Positions 38,433 to 46,131 of a DNA stretch of 62,151 nucleotides are shown one piece after another. Origin of the DNA: Saccharofermentans sp. (GTDB lineage: Bacteria; Bacillota; Clostridia; Saccharofermentanales; Saccharofermentanaceae); assembly GCA_024684815.1 (NCBI GenBank), contig JAIKWL010000077.1, positions 1 to 62,151 on the forward strand, read 5' to 3'. Within the stretch, counting starts at the first letter, position 1, and every line of letters starts with the position of its first letter. Under the pieces are notes generated by a model. It had not been told where the DNA came from. It worked only from the letters and a program-made list of their open reading frames with translations, and did no database searches. The position numbers and the translations under genes are program-made.

Positions 38433-38466
38433 CCCTATATACAGATACGCTTCCGGAAATGTTGCA
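38433..38466 (-). promoter_or_regulatory. ECF-sigma promoter of the serpin operon
   Basis: On the minus strand: TGCAACA (-35), 13 nt, ATCTGTATATAGGG (-10). The same two blocks with the same 13-nt spacing occur at 50447-50480 before the ECF sigma gene, while the spacer sequence differs. The predicted start of transcription leaves a leader of about 35 nt before the GGAGG/ATG of the first serpin. Confidence 0.8.
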
Positions 38467-38511
38467 GTTTGTTATTCCTTGTTTTCGAAAAAACCGGCAG
38501 CAAAATAAAAA

Positions 38512-38541
38512 GCGGCGGAAAGTCCGAAAACCGTCCGCCGC
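38512..38541 (-). terminator. Intrinsic terminator of the SPFH gene
   Basis: Minus strand: GCGGCGGA, a 14-nt loop, TCCGCCGC, then TTTTTATTTTG. It lies 20 nt beyond the stop of the SPFH gene. Confidence 0.88.
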
Positions 38542-38561
38542 AGATAACGATTCTATTCAGA

Positions 38562-39848
38562 TCATCCGTTCTGTTCCGGAGCTACGCGGGGCGTGCCGCA
38601 GTCAGGGCAGAATCTTGAAGTGATCCCTGTCTTTCCGCAGTTAGCGCAGTTCCAGATGTCCGCAGCAGGAGCCGAAGGAGCAGTAGCCGCGCCGGATACT
38701 ACATTGCCGAAGCCTTCTCCCACCTTCTGGGACTCACCCATGATAGGAGCCATGGCATCCTTCGTCATGTTGATAACGCCGCCCATTGCACCGAGCGTAA
38801 CACCGAGGCTGGCCACATCACCGATACCGCCTGCAGCACCGCCGCCGTTGCCGCCTCCGGTAATACCATTCTGCATGGCTTCGAGGCCGACCTGACGAGC
38901 TGTCTCGTCGCGGTATGTGTAACCCTTCATCTCCATCTCCTTAGCCTCTGCCTCAGCCTGCATCCTGTATGCATCTGCTTCAGCCTGAGCCTTGATACGG
39001 AGAGCGTCTGCTTCACCCTGTGCGCTGACAGCTTTGAGCTGAGCTTCAGTCTGTGCTTCGACGATCTTTCTCTGCTGTGCTGCTTCTGCCTCTGCCTTTC
39101 TGACTTCCTCTTCACGTACCTTCAAGGTCTTGTCAGCAAACTGCTGCTTGAGACGTACGAAGTTCGGATCGTCATCGGGTGTTACGATAGAAGTAACATA
39201 GAACTCGGGCATTGTGAGACCGTATTCGTCCAAAGTCTCATTGATGTCGATCATGAGCTTGGATGACAATACGTCAAGATATGCGTCGATCTCAAGGATA
39301 TTGAGATTCTCTTCTTTAATGATGCGGGCAAGATTAGCCTTGACCTTATTGATGATCAAAGCCTTGAACATGCCTGTGCCATAGGACTTGCCTTCACCTG
39401 TAACATCACTCTGAAGGAGACCGTCAGTCGTTCCGACGAGCTTTAAGACCAGCTTGCTCGGATCGGTAACTCTCATATTGAAGTTGCCGGAAGCACCGAT
39501 CTCAACGTGAAGTCCGGATGCGGGATCAAAGAGCCTTACCTTGCTGTCAGTACCCCACCTGATACCCATCTGGGTAACCATGTTGATGAAGTAGACTTCG
39601 CAGTGGAAAACATTGATTCCGCCCGTACCAAGCTTCATGTAGTCACGGACCTTCGGAATGTTGTTCGTAACAAGCGTATGTCTGCCTGCCTTGAACTGAT
39701 CGAAGATCTTTCCGTCACGGAAGAATAAAGCTTCCTGGGTCTCATGAACTATCAGCTGGGAACCGATCGTGAAATCTTCCTTCTCATGCTTGTGCGCCAG
39801 TACTTCATTACTGCCTTCGTACTTGATTACACTAATAGCTTCAACCAT
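38562..39848 (-). CDS. SPFH/band-7 protein with C-terminal zinc ribbon (YdjI-like)
   Basis: This 428-residue protein has no clear membrane helix. Residues about 25-230 form the SPFH domain of the YdjI/virion-core-protein-like type (FRDGKIFDQFKAGRHTL, VYFINMVTQMGIRWGT). A coiled coil rich in Ala/Glu/Gln follows (about 240-300, the usual oligomerisation stretch), then a Gly-rich linker (GGGNGGGAAGG). A C-terminal zinc ribbon closes it (CANCGKTG, FCPDCGTP). SPFH proteins assemble membrane-associated rings or cages. In Bacillus, YdjI works with the zinc-ribbon membrane protein YdjG in envelope stress; here the next gene upstream is such a protein, so the pair is probably equivalent. Confidence 0.88.
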   Translation of the reverse strand: MVEAISVIKYEGSNEVLAHKHEKEDFTIGSQLIVHETQEALFFRDGKIFDQFKAGRHTLVTNNIPKVRDYMKLGTGGINVFHCEVYFINMVTQMGIRWGTDSKVRLFDPASGLHVEIGASGNFNMRVTDPSKLVLKLVGTTDGLLQSDVTGEGKSYGTGMFKALIINKVKANLARIIKEENLNILEIDAYLDVLSSKLMIDINETLDEYGLTMPEFYVTSIVTPDDDPNFVRLKQQFADKTLKVREEEVRKAEAEAAQQRKIVEAQTEAQLKAVSAQGEADALRIKAQAEADAYRMQAEAEAKEMEMKGYTYRDETARQVGLEAMQNGITGGGNGGGAAGGIGDVASLGVTLGAMGGVINMTKDAMAPIMGESQKVGEGFGNVVSGAATAPSAPAADIWNCANCGKTGITSRFCPDCGTPRVAPEQNG

Positions 39849-39884
39849 TTCTGAATTCTTTCCTTTCTTCTTTTTATATGTCAG

Positions 39885-40691
39885 TTATTTCTCTTTACGT
39901 TCAGTCAGGACCGCGAACAAAACAAACAATATGATCGGTCCTAATATCGATATAGCCAGGGATAATCCCGTGCTCAGATGGAGACCGTATGCAAGCACAC
40001 AGAACAGGATCAATGGTGCCGCACAAAGGAATGATACGATCTTGATCACGATCGACCATGCACCTCCGCGGTACAGGACATAGCCCAGACCTGCTGATCC
40101 CGCAAGGAATAGCAGGATGCATATTACAATCGGCCAGTGTGCAAATTCCCTTAAGGCTATACCAATGCTCGCAGGAATGATAAGGCTGAATATGACAGCC
40201 CAGGGGATGCCTCTTCTGCGTTCAGCTTCGATCTCAACGTTGCAGCGGGCGATCATCTCGTCAGCATCTCTGTAACCCGGAACCTTGCCAAGTTCTTTTA
40301 ATGCACTCTTAAATGACTTCTTCTCGAAAAATGTCTTTCCCTTGTAGTAGATCGCAAGCTGGTCAGCTTTTACCTGACCTTCGTTGCAAAGCCTGACAAG
40401 ATCAGACGAGACTGCATCATTGAATTTGGTGCATTCCATTATCGCCTGCTTATACAAGAGTTTGGCTTCGTTGGCTGAGGCAACCTTTGCCTCACTGTTA
40501 ATGATCTCGTTGGCTTTGGTTATGGTTCCGATTATGCGCTCATACTTGTTGTAATCGGGAACAAGATCTGTGATCGACCATCTGTTTCCGCAGTTTGCAC
40601 ACGCGCAGGAACCTGCCAGATAATCATTTCTGATATCTCCGCCGCAGATCTTGCATTTCATTGTGATGGGTGCAGCATTTACATCCGTCAT
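39885..40691 (-). CDS. Zinc-ribbon membrane protein (YdjG-like)
   Basis: This 268-residue protein starts with a zinc ribbon (KCKICGGDIRND, CACANCGNRW). A helical region of about 100 residues follows that includes a tetratricopeptide-like stretch (YYKGKTFFEKKSFKSALKEL). Four transmembrane helices follow (about 165-262). Architecture and position directly upstream of the SPFH gene fit YdjG-like partners, which recruit SPFH proteins to the membrane. GAGGGAT precedes the ATG. The two genes are separated by 36 nt and likely form an operon. Confidence 0.75.
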   Translation of the reverse strand: MTDVNAAPITMKCKICGGDIRNDYLAGSCACANCGNRWSITDLVPDYNKYERIIGTITKANEIINSEAKVASANEAKLLYKQAIMECTKFNDAVSSDLVRLCNEGQVKADQLAIYYKGKTFFEKKSFKSALKELGKVPGYRDADEMIARCNVEIEAERRRGIPWAVIFSLIIPASIGIALREFAHWPIVICILLFLAGSAGLGYVLYRGGAWSIVIKIVSFLCAAPLILFCVLAYGLHLSTGLSLAISILGPIILFVLFAVLTERKEK

Positions 40692-40936
40692 TTACTATCC
40701 CTCTGCTCCTAAAATCGGACGCATGTATCCGTCAATGTGTCCAAGCGTAATTATATCAAATATTTTTATTGACTGCGATAACAGGTATGCCTAAATATAT
40801 CATTTTAAAGATTTTCCCTAATCGTGAATTCATATTAAATATGCACTTCCATAACACTATACTGAGAGAACCCTTCTTCAAACCGTGCTATAATTACGCT
40901 TAAAAGAAAAAGTAAATTATTTATGAGGTTAGTCAG
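40692..40936. promoter_or_regulatory. Divergent promoter region with extended -10
   Basis: This 245-base gap between the minus-strand zinc-ribbon pair and the plus-strand lectin gene contains TGCTATAAT (TATAAT 40889-40894), an extended -10 promoter 43 nt before the lectin-protein start. The AT-rich segment 40750-40850 probably carries the minus-strand promoter. No further structure was seen. Confidence 0.45.
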
Positions 40937-42922
40937 ATGAGACGTTGTGTAAGCTGTTTTGAAGAGATCGGTGATTTTGCAAAGATCTGTCCGTACTGCG
41001 GATACATGGAAGGATCAGAGATACAAACCGGCATATCCCTTCCTCTCGGTTCACGTCTTGCAGACAGATACACTTTAGGAAAGATCCTTTCAAGCGATCA
41101 GAATACAGTAACTTATGCCGCATGGGATGAGATCTCGAAAATAAGAGTCAGGATAATAGAATATCTTCCTTCTGAATATGTCACCAGAGATCAGGAGACC
41201 CAGGAGGTTCTTGCATATAACGAAGATGCCTGCGCCTCATTTGACAAGGGATTCCTTCAGTTCGTTGACGAAGCTAAGAGATTATTCAACGAGGGCGGCG
41301 ATGGTACACTTTATGACTGCATAGCCGAAAACAACACAGCTTATATGATCATGGAATACTCATATGAGCAGAACCCTTTTACAAACGCATCCCAACCGGA
41401 ACAGCCTCAGGAGCAGGTTCAGGATGAGCAGCCGCAGGAACAGCCTGCTGCTCCTCAGGAACAAAGTCCTTTTGCCCCGGAGCCCGCACAGAGCGCTTTC
41501 GCCCAAACACCCGCACAGAATGCTTTTGCCCCGGCACCGGAACAGAATGCGTTTGCCCAAACGCCATCACAGATCCCTCAGCCGGAAACCGTATCACAGC
41601 CTTCTGATAACAATAACGGATTAATGCAAAAGCTCTCTCTTCTGCCGTTATGGCTCAAGATCACAGTACCTGCAGTATTGGTATTCGGAATAGTCGTCAT
41701 TATCATCATTGCCGGTGCCGCTAAAAAACCAAAGGAACCGAAAGACCCGAAAAACACCGGTTCTGAAACCGCCGAATCATCTGAAGAGACCGAAGCAACC
41801 ATAGATGTTACTCAACTTGGCGTTGAGCTGGTCACATTCAGAGGACACACTTATGCATGCTTCAACAATGCCGCTTCATGGGAAGATGCTGAAAAGTACT
41901 GCGAATCTTTGGGAGGGCATCTTGTTACCATAACCACAAAAGAAGAGAATGATGCAGTTTGGGCATATGTTAAAGATAAAGGCAACCAGAGCGTCTTCAT
42001 CGGTTTGTCCGATACTGAAGAGGAAGGCAAATGGCAATGGGTTACCGGTGAGCAGGTTACATATACTAAATGGACCAAAGGTGAACCTAATGCATATACG
42101 GAATCTGAAAACTATGCAGAGTATGCATTTAACGTCGACAACGGCGAATGGAATGATTTCAGATTTGATGTACACAATTCCGATGATGTAACCAGTTATA
42201 TCTGTGAATGGGATTATGATGTTATCAACTCCGCTGACACTCAGCTCAGCGCAGATCAGGCAACTCTGGCATTCAAGTATTATATTGCTCAAATGATCGA
42301 CGATGACAGGGTATCCTACAATGAATTGATAAGCTGGGATTATCTCAAGAAGGAAAACACCACATACTTCTTCTATTGCAGAACATATACCGGTGAATGC
42401 ATAAGATATTTTATGGATCAGGATACCGGTATCACGACCTCGCTCAAATATACATCGGATTCCTGTGATATGGTTGTCAGTCTCGGCGAGTTTGATTTCA
42501 ATGCCCGTGATTACTTAAAAGACAGCAGCACTCCATCAGACGATGCAGCAACAGAACTTAAATCTTTTATGAACACCGATATCAAAGCTGCAGCAGAAAA
42601 GCTCGGCGGTCTTGAGGATTTAGATTCAGAAGATGCAACAGAATATCAGGGCGATGACATATTCCTCAGCACAACACGTGATAATGACACAGATAACATC
42701 AAGTATATCCAGATAAGAGGAAACTCCGTTAAATACAGTTTATATGGAATATCTCTTGGAATGAGCAGAAAGGCTGCTTTTACAAAACTTGTTCTGGAAG
42801 GAGCAAAAGAGGTTGTCCGTAATGACCCCAACACCTTCTCTTTCACCTTCAGTGACGGTATAACCGTATCCGTAACCTGCAATGAATCCAAGACTGTAAC
42901 ATACATTGCAGCAATGCAGTGA
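40937..42922 (+). CDS. Zinc ribbon, degenerate kinase N-lobe and C-type lectin domain membrane protein
   Basis: This 661-residue protein begins with a zinc ribbon (CVSCFEE, CPYCGY, 4-22). Next is a segment (about 36-142) matching only the N-lobe of Firmicute Ser/Thr kinases (LPLGSRLADRYTLGKIL to NNTAYMIMEYSYE). The glycine loop is lost (SSDQNTVTY) and the ATP-binding Lys of VAIKEYFP is replaced (VRIIEYLP). There is no C-lobe, so it cannot be a kinase. A Gln/Pro/Ala-rich linker, one helix (about 240-260) and an acidic stalk lead to an extracellular C-type lectin domain (299-427). That domain carries EPN (383-385) and WND (405-407), the calcium- and mannose-type ligand motifs. Residues 440-661 are unassigned. 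An extended -10 promoter precedes it. Confidence 0.85.
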   Translation: MRRCVSCFEEIGDFAKICPYCGYMEGSEIQTGISLPLGSRLADRYTLGKILSSDQNTVTYAAWDEISKIRVRIIEYLPSEYVTRDQETQEVLAYNEDACASFDKGFLQFVDEAKRLFNEGGDGTLYDCIAENNTAYMIMEYSYEQNPFTNASQPEQPQEQVQDEQPQEQPAAPQEQSPFAPEPAQSAFAQTPAQNAFAPAPEQNAFAQTPSQIPQPETVSQPSDNNNGLMQKLSLLPLWLKITVPAVLVFGIVVIIIIAGAAKKPKEPKDPKNTGSETAESSEETEATIDVTQLGVELVTFRGHTYACFNNAASWEDAEKYCESLGGHLVTITTKEENDAVWAYVKDKGNQSVFIGLSDTEEEGKWQWVTGEQVTYTKWTKGEPNAYTESENYAEYAFNVDNGEWNDFRFDVHNSDDVTSYICEWDYDVINSADTQLSADQATLAFKYYIAQMIDDDRVSYNELISWDYLKKENTTYFFYCRTYTGECIRYFMDQDTGITTSLKYTSDSCDMVVSLGEFDFNARDYLKDSSTPSDDAATELKSFMNTDIKAAAEKLGGLEDLDSEDATEYQGDDIFLSTTRDNDTDNIKYIQIRGNSVKYSLYGISLGMSRKAAFTKLVLEGAKEVVRNDPNTFSFTFSDGITVSVTCNESKTVTYIAAMQ

Positions 42923-43226
42923 TATTCAGTCGAGCATTAAAATCACCATCTTTTCGATAGCAAATATCGAACATAGAATCTTGTCTGAAGCGGATGCTCA
43001 TTTTCTTCCAACTTTTTTCGCAATATTGTTGGAAGAAATCCAGCAACCGGTATTTCAGAGATTTAATTGCCGCGTTGTAATCAAATCAGTGTATCTATGA
43101 CAAAGGGTGAGTTGATTATCACGGAATTGAGTTCAGAACGAATGTCAGAATCTGAAGAGATCAAAAACGGCGGAAAGCTTATTGCCTTCCGCCGTAATAA
43201 CATTTGTATATAGAGTATCAGGAATA
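42923..43226. other. Convergent intergenic region with two inverted repeats
   Basis: This 304-base gap holds TTTCTTCCAAC (43002-43012) paired perfectly with GTTGGAAGAAA (43028-43038), which has no T-tract on either side and no known role. It also holds the terminator described separately (43167-43195). No gene was recognised. Confidence 0.5.
43167..43195. terminator. Bidirectional intrinsic terminator
   Basis: ACGGCGGAAAGC and GCCTTCCGCCGT form the stem. On the minus strand it is followed by TTTTTGATC, serving the Yip1-type gene. On the plus strand it can end the lectin-protein transcript. Confidence 0.85.
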
Positions 43227-44162
43227 TTAGTATGAGAACAATCCTGCAAGAACTCCGACAATTGCAAATACTCCAATAAGCACGAATGCCTTTTTGTCGT
43301 CCTTAAGTTTAGATTCGGCACCGATTCCCTTATAAAGCATAACAATATAATAAATGTAAGCTGCCGTAGTAATGAGTGTTCCCATTCTTACATACGGGAT
43401 AAGGCCTAAATATGTGCCGAGGAATTCTTTGGCAATATAAGCGGGAGCAACAGCCATAGAAGCCAAAGCAAGCATCCTGGCAAAAGAATACTTCTCCTTA
43501 AATATAAGTCCGGCAAGGAGCATAAGACCTGCACATCCGAATGTTCTGATCGCATAAACTATAAACGGATAGAAAACATCCTTAAGGATCATTCCGACAA
43601 TGAGATCATCATATACATTCGGATATCTGATGAAATAGTACAGATCTACTGAAAGAGATGTGAAGCAGCCGACAACACTGCAGATAACAACTACGATTCC
43701 GGCAAGGAAAATCGCATTGCCGATCTTGTCGTATTTGGAAACGATCTCAACAGGTCCTGTAGCAGGATGAACAGCTGCCTTGATAAGATTTTTAAAATGC
43801 TGGCCGAACGGAAGCATGTCTGAAGGCTGCTTGGGTTGTGCCGGTGCAGGCTGCTGAACGGGCTGAGGCTGAGCAGCGGAAACAACAGGTGCTGCTGCAG
43901 GAGCAGGCTGAGGTGCTGCAGGAGCGGGCTGGGGAGCTGCAGGAGCAGGTGCAACAGGTGCAGCAGCTGCAGGCTGAGGTGCTTCGGTTGCTGCAGGTGC
44001 AGGAGCTGCGGGTGCTGCCGCTACGGGCTGAGGAGCTTCAGGTGCTGGTGCTGCCGGAGCCGGTGCTGCAGGTGCAGGAGCATTTGCTGCGAATGACATG
44101 CCGCATCCACCGCAAAAACCAACGCCATCGGGGTTTTCTCTACCACAATTAGGACAATACAT
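43227..44162 (-). CDS. Zinc-ribbon, Ala/Pro-rich, Yip1-type membrane protein
   Basis: This 311-residue protein has an N-terminal zinc ribbon (YCPNCGREN, GFCGGCGMSF). A low-complexity Ala/Pro stretch of about 80 residues with APAAP repeats follows (about 28-110). A membrane domain with five helices (about 145-305) resembles Yip1/YIF1-type proteins. The Ala/Pro linker is encoded by GCA/GCT/CCG repeats that probably vary in length by slippage. It is the fourth zinc-ribbon protein in a 5.6-kb block. Function is unknown; the ribbon probably mediates protein contacts in the cytoplasm. Confidence 0.78.
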   Translation of the reverse strand: MYCPNCGRENPDGVGFCGGCGMSFAANAPAPAAPAPAAPAPEAPQPVAAAPAAPAPAATEAPQPAAAAPVAPAPAAPQPAPAAPQPAPAAAPVVSAAQPQPVQQPAPAQPKQPSDMLPFGQHFKNLIKAAVHPATGPVEIVSKYDKIGNAIFLAGIVVVICSVVGCFTSLSVDLYYFIRYPNVYDDLIVGMILKDVFYPFIVYAIRTFGCAGLMLLAGLIFKEKYSFARMLALASMAVAPAYIAKEFLGTYLGLIPYVRMGTLITTAAYIYYIVMLYKGIGAESKLKDDKKAFVLIGVFAIVGVLAGLFSY

Positions 44163-44311
44163 AACTGGATCCTTTCCTCGGGCATGAGAACCCGATAAAC
44201 ATGATAGGTTAATTTTATCACAGGTAACTGTATATAATGCACGGAAGATAAAGAAAAAGATTTATAATATTAGAGTTAATCCAATAAAAGCAATTCTTTA
44301 AATGAGGAAAA
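44163..44311. promoter_or_regulatory. Divergent promoter region
   Basis: TATAAT occurs at 44233-44238 and 44263-44268 ahead of the SGNH hydrolase pair. No well-spaced -35 is seen for either. The first box (CTGTATATAATG) resembles the ECF -10 block but the TGCAACA element is absent. Confidence 0.4.
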
Positions 44312-45199
44312 ATGAATAAAAATCAATATATCGCTCTGGGAATAGTTCTTTTATCTGTCGTCTTTGTCTGCGGTATTTGCTTCGGTTATTTTCTTGGCAG
44401 CCGGACAGACAGTATGCAGCAGACAGAGGAAACACAGAGTTCATCTGTTATATCTTCATCGGAAACATCCGCTGAACAGACTGCAACATCTGAATCTGAG
44501 ACTTCTTTAACATCCGAATCCGAAAGCGAAACAACAGAATCCGAAACAACAGCTTCTTCTGATACGGAAACACTATGGCTGGAAGACGGATATAACTATC
44601 TGGCTATAGGAAACAGTATTACTCAGCACGGTATCTCAAGTTACTGGTGGAACGAGATCGGAATGGCAGCTTCAGATGAGGAACACGACTATTATCATCT
44701 GGTCCTTAAACATATCGAAGAAAATAAAGGTAAAACCAAGGGCATATCATATAATTTCTATATTTGGGAAACACAAAGCCATGACAGAGACGAGGCATTG
44801 GAATTGCTCGATCAGTACTTAAGCCCGGAGCTTGATCTTATTACGGTTCAGTTAGGCGAGAATGCAGGTGACCTGACCACTTTTCAAAAAGACTACGTAT
44901 CACTTTTGCAGTACATAAGATCAAAAGCGCCCAATGCAAGGATACTTGTGCTCGGTGATTTCTGGATCAGCGAAAACAGAGACGAGTTAAAAGCAGCCGC
45001 TGCCGCAGAAGCAAATGTTGAATTTGTATCGCTGGACGGGATTGCAAGCAACGAAGAATATTATTGCGGATTAGGAACTGTGGTCTACGATGCAGAAGGC
45101 AATGAACATATTGTCGAACACGACGGAGTAGCCAGACATCCTGGGGATAATGGAATGAAAGCTATTGCGGACCGTATAATCGCGACTCTGGATCAATGA
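44312..45199 (+). CDS. Membrane-anchored SGNH/GDSL hydrolase
   Basis: This 295-residue protein has an N-terminal membrane anchor (IVLLSVVFVCGICFGYFLG), a Ser/Thr/Glu-rich stalk of about 50 residues, then an SGNH hydrolase domain. Block I is LAIGNSITQHG (nucleophile Ser), block III GENAGD, block V HPGDNGMKAIAD (catalytic His). The family removes acyl or acetyl groups from polysaccharides or lipids. GAGG precedes the ATG by 5 nt. A paralogue follows after 43 nt, so the two genes are a tandem duplication, probably transcribed together. Confidence 0.87.
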   Translation: MNKNQYIALGIVLLSVVFVCGICFGYFLGSRTDSMQQTEETQSSSVISSSETSAEQTATSESETSLTSESESETTESETTASSDTETLWLEDGYNYLAIGNSITQHGISSYWWNEIGMAASDEEHDYYHLVLKHIEENKGKTKGISYNFYIWETQSHDRDEALELLDQYLSPELDLITVQLGENAGDLTTFQKDYVSLLQYIRSKAPNARILVLGDFWISENRDELKAAAAAEANVEFVSLDGIASNEEYYCGLGTVVYDAEGNEHIVEHDGVARHPGDNGMKAIADRIIATLDQ

Positions 45200-45242
45200 T
45201 CATCAGGACAGATCTCAAAAAGGATCCCTTTCGGAGGAACAG

Positions 45243-46097
45243 ATGAAAAAGAAGCAGATCGCACTAGGAACAGTTTTGCTGATCGCGGTGTTTATTTGCG
45301 GGATCTCCTGTGGTTATTTTCTGTTCAAATCCAGTAATGTCAGTGTCAGTCAAACATCATCTGTTCAAAGCTCCGAAAACACAACTTATTCTTTGACCGT
45401 TCCTTCAGAAGAATCAGAAACTGCCGTAATCACTGCAACGATAACTGAACAATCAACATTAACCGATAACGGATGGCCTGCTGACGGGTATAACTATCTG
45501 GCTATCGGAAACAGTATAACCAAACACAACATTACAAGTTACTGGTGGAACGAGATCGGAATGGCAGCTTCTGATGAGGATCATGATTATTTCCATGTAG
45601 TCCTTAAATATCTGGAAAAGAACAACGAAAATGTTAACGGTTTGGCATGCAATCTGTACGGGTGGGAGAGCCAAAGCCAGGACAGGGACGGTGCGCTTTA
45701 TCTTCTGGACGGATATCTAAGTCCCAATCTCGATCTGATCACGATCCAGCTGGGCGAAAACGTTGACGATCTGTCAACATTTCAATCAGACTTTTTATCA
45801 CTCCTGCTTTACATAAAAGACAATGCCCCTAATGCCCGGATACTTGTAGTCGGTGATTTCTGGGACAGAGAAAACAGAAATGAATTAAAGGAAGCAGCCG
45901 CAAAGGAAGCAAACGTTGAGTTTGTTTCTCTTAAAGGGATCACAGGCAACAAAGCGTATTATCGCGGATTGGGCAGCTGGGTATACGACAGCGAAGGCAA
46001 TCTTCACGAAATCGAACATGAAGGCGTGGCGATACATCCCGGAGATGCCGGAATGAAGGCAATAGCTGACAGGATAATTGATACTCTGGCTGAATAG
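45243..46097 (+). CDS. Membrane-anchored SGNH/GDSL hydrolase (tandem paralogue)
   Basis: This 284-residue protein has the same architecture as its upstream neighbour: anchor (VLLIAVFICGISCGYFLF), shorter Ser/Thr stalk, SGNH domain with LAIGNSITKHN, GENVDD and HPGDAGMKAIAD. The identical stretch SYWWNEIGMAASDE shows close relationship, while the stalks have diverged freely. All catalytic residues are kept in both copies. GGAGG lies 5 nt before the ATG. Substrate specificity may differ, but cannot be read from the sequence. Confidence 0.87.
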   Translation: MKKKQIALGTVLLIAVFICGISCGYFLFKSSNVSVSQTSSVQSSENTTYSLTVPSEESETAVITATITEQSTLTDNGWPADGYNYLAIGNSITKHNITSYWWNEIGMAASDEDHDYFHVVLKYLEKNNENVNGLACNLYGWESQSQDRDGALYLLDGYLSPNLDLITIQLGENVDDLSTFQSDFLSLLLYIKDNAPNARILVVGDFWDRENRNELKEAAAKEANVEFVSLKGITGNKAYYRGLGSWVYDSEGNLHEIEHEGVAIHPGDAGMKAIADRIIDTLAE

Positions 46098-46131
46098 ATT
46101 CTTTAGCAGGCAACCTGCTTTTCAGATATAA

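Noticed and set aside
43836-44152. Plus-strand Gln/Arg-rich small proteins
   Set aside because: They are shadows of the Ala/Pro repeat region of the minus-strand zinc-ribbon protein.
44226-44240. A third ECF promoter (CTGTATATAATG)
   Set aside because: The GGG end of the -10 block is missing and no TGCAACA occurs at the required distance. A sigma-A -10 explains it better.
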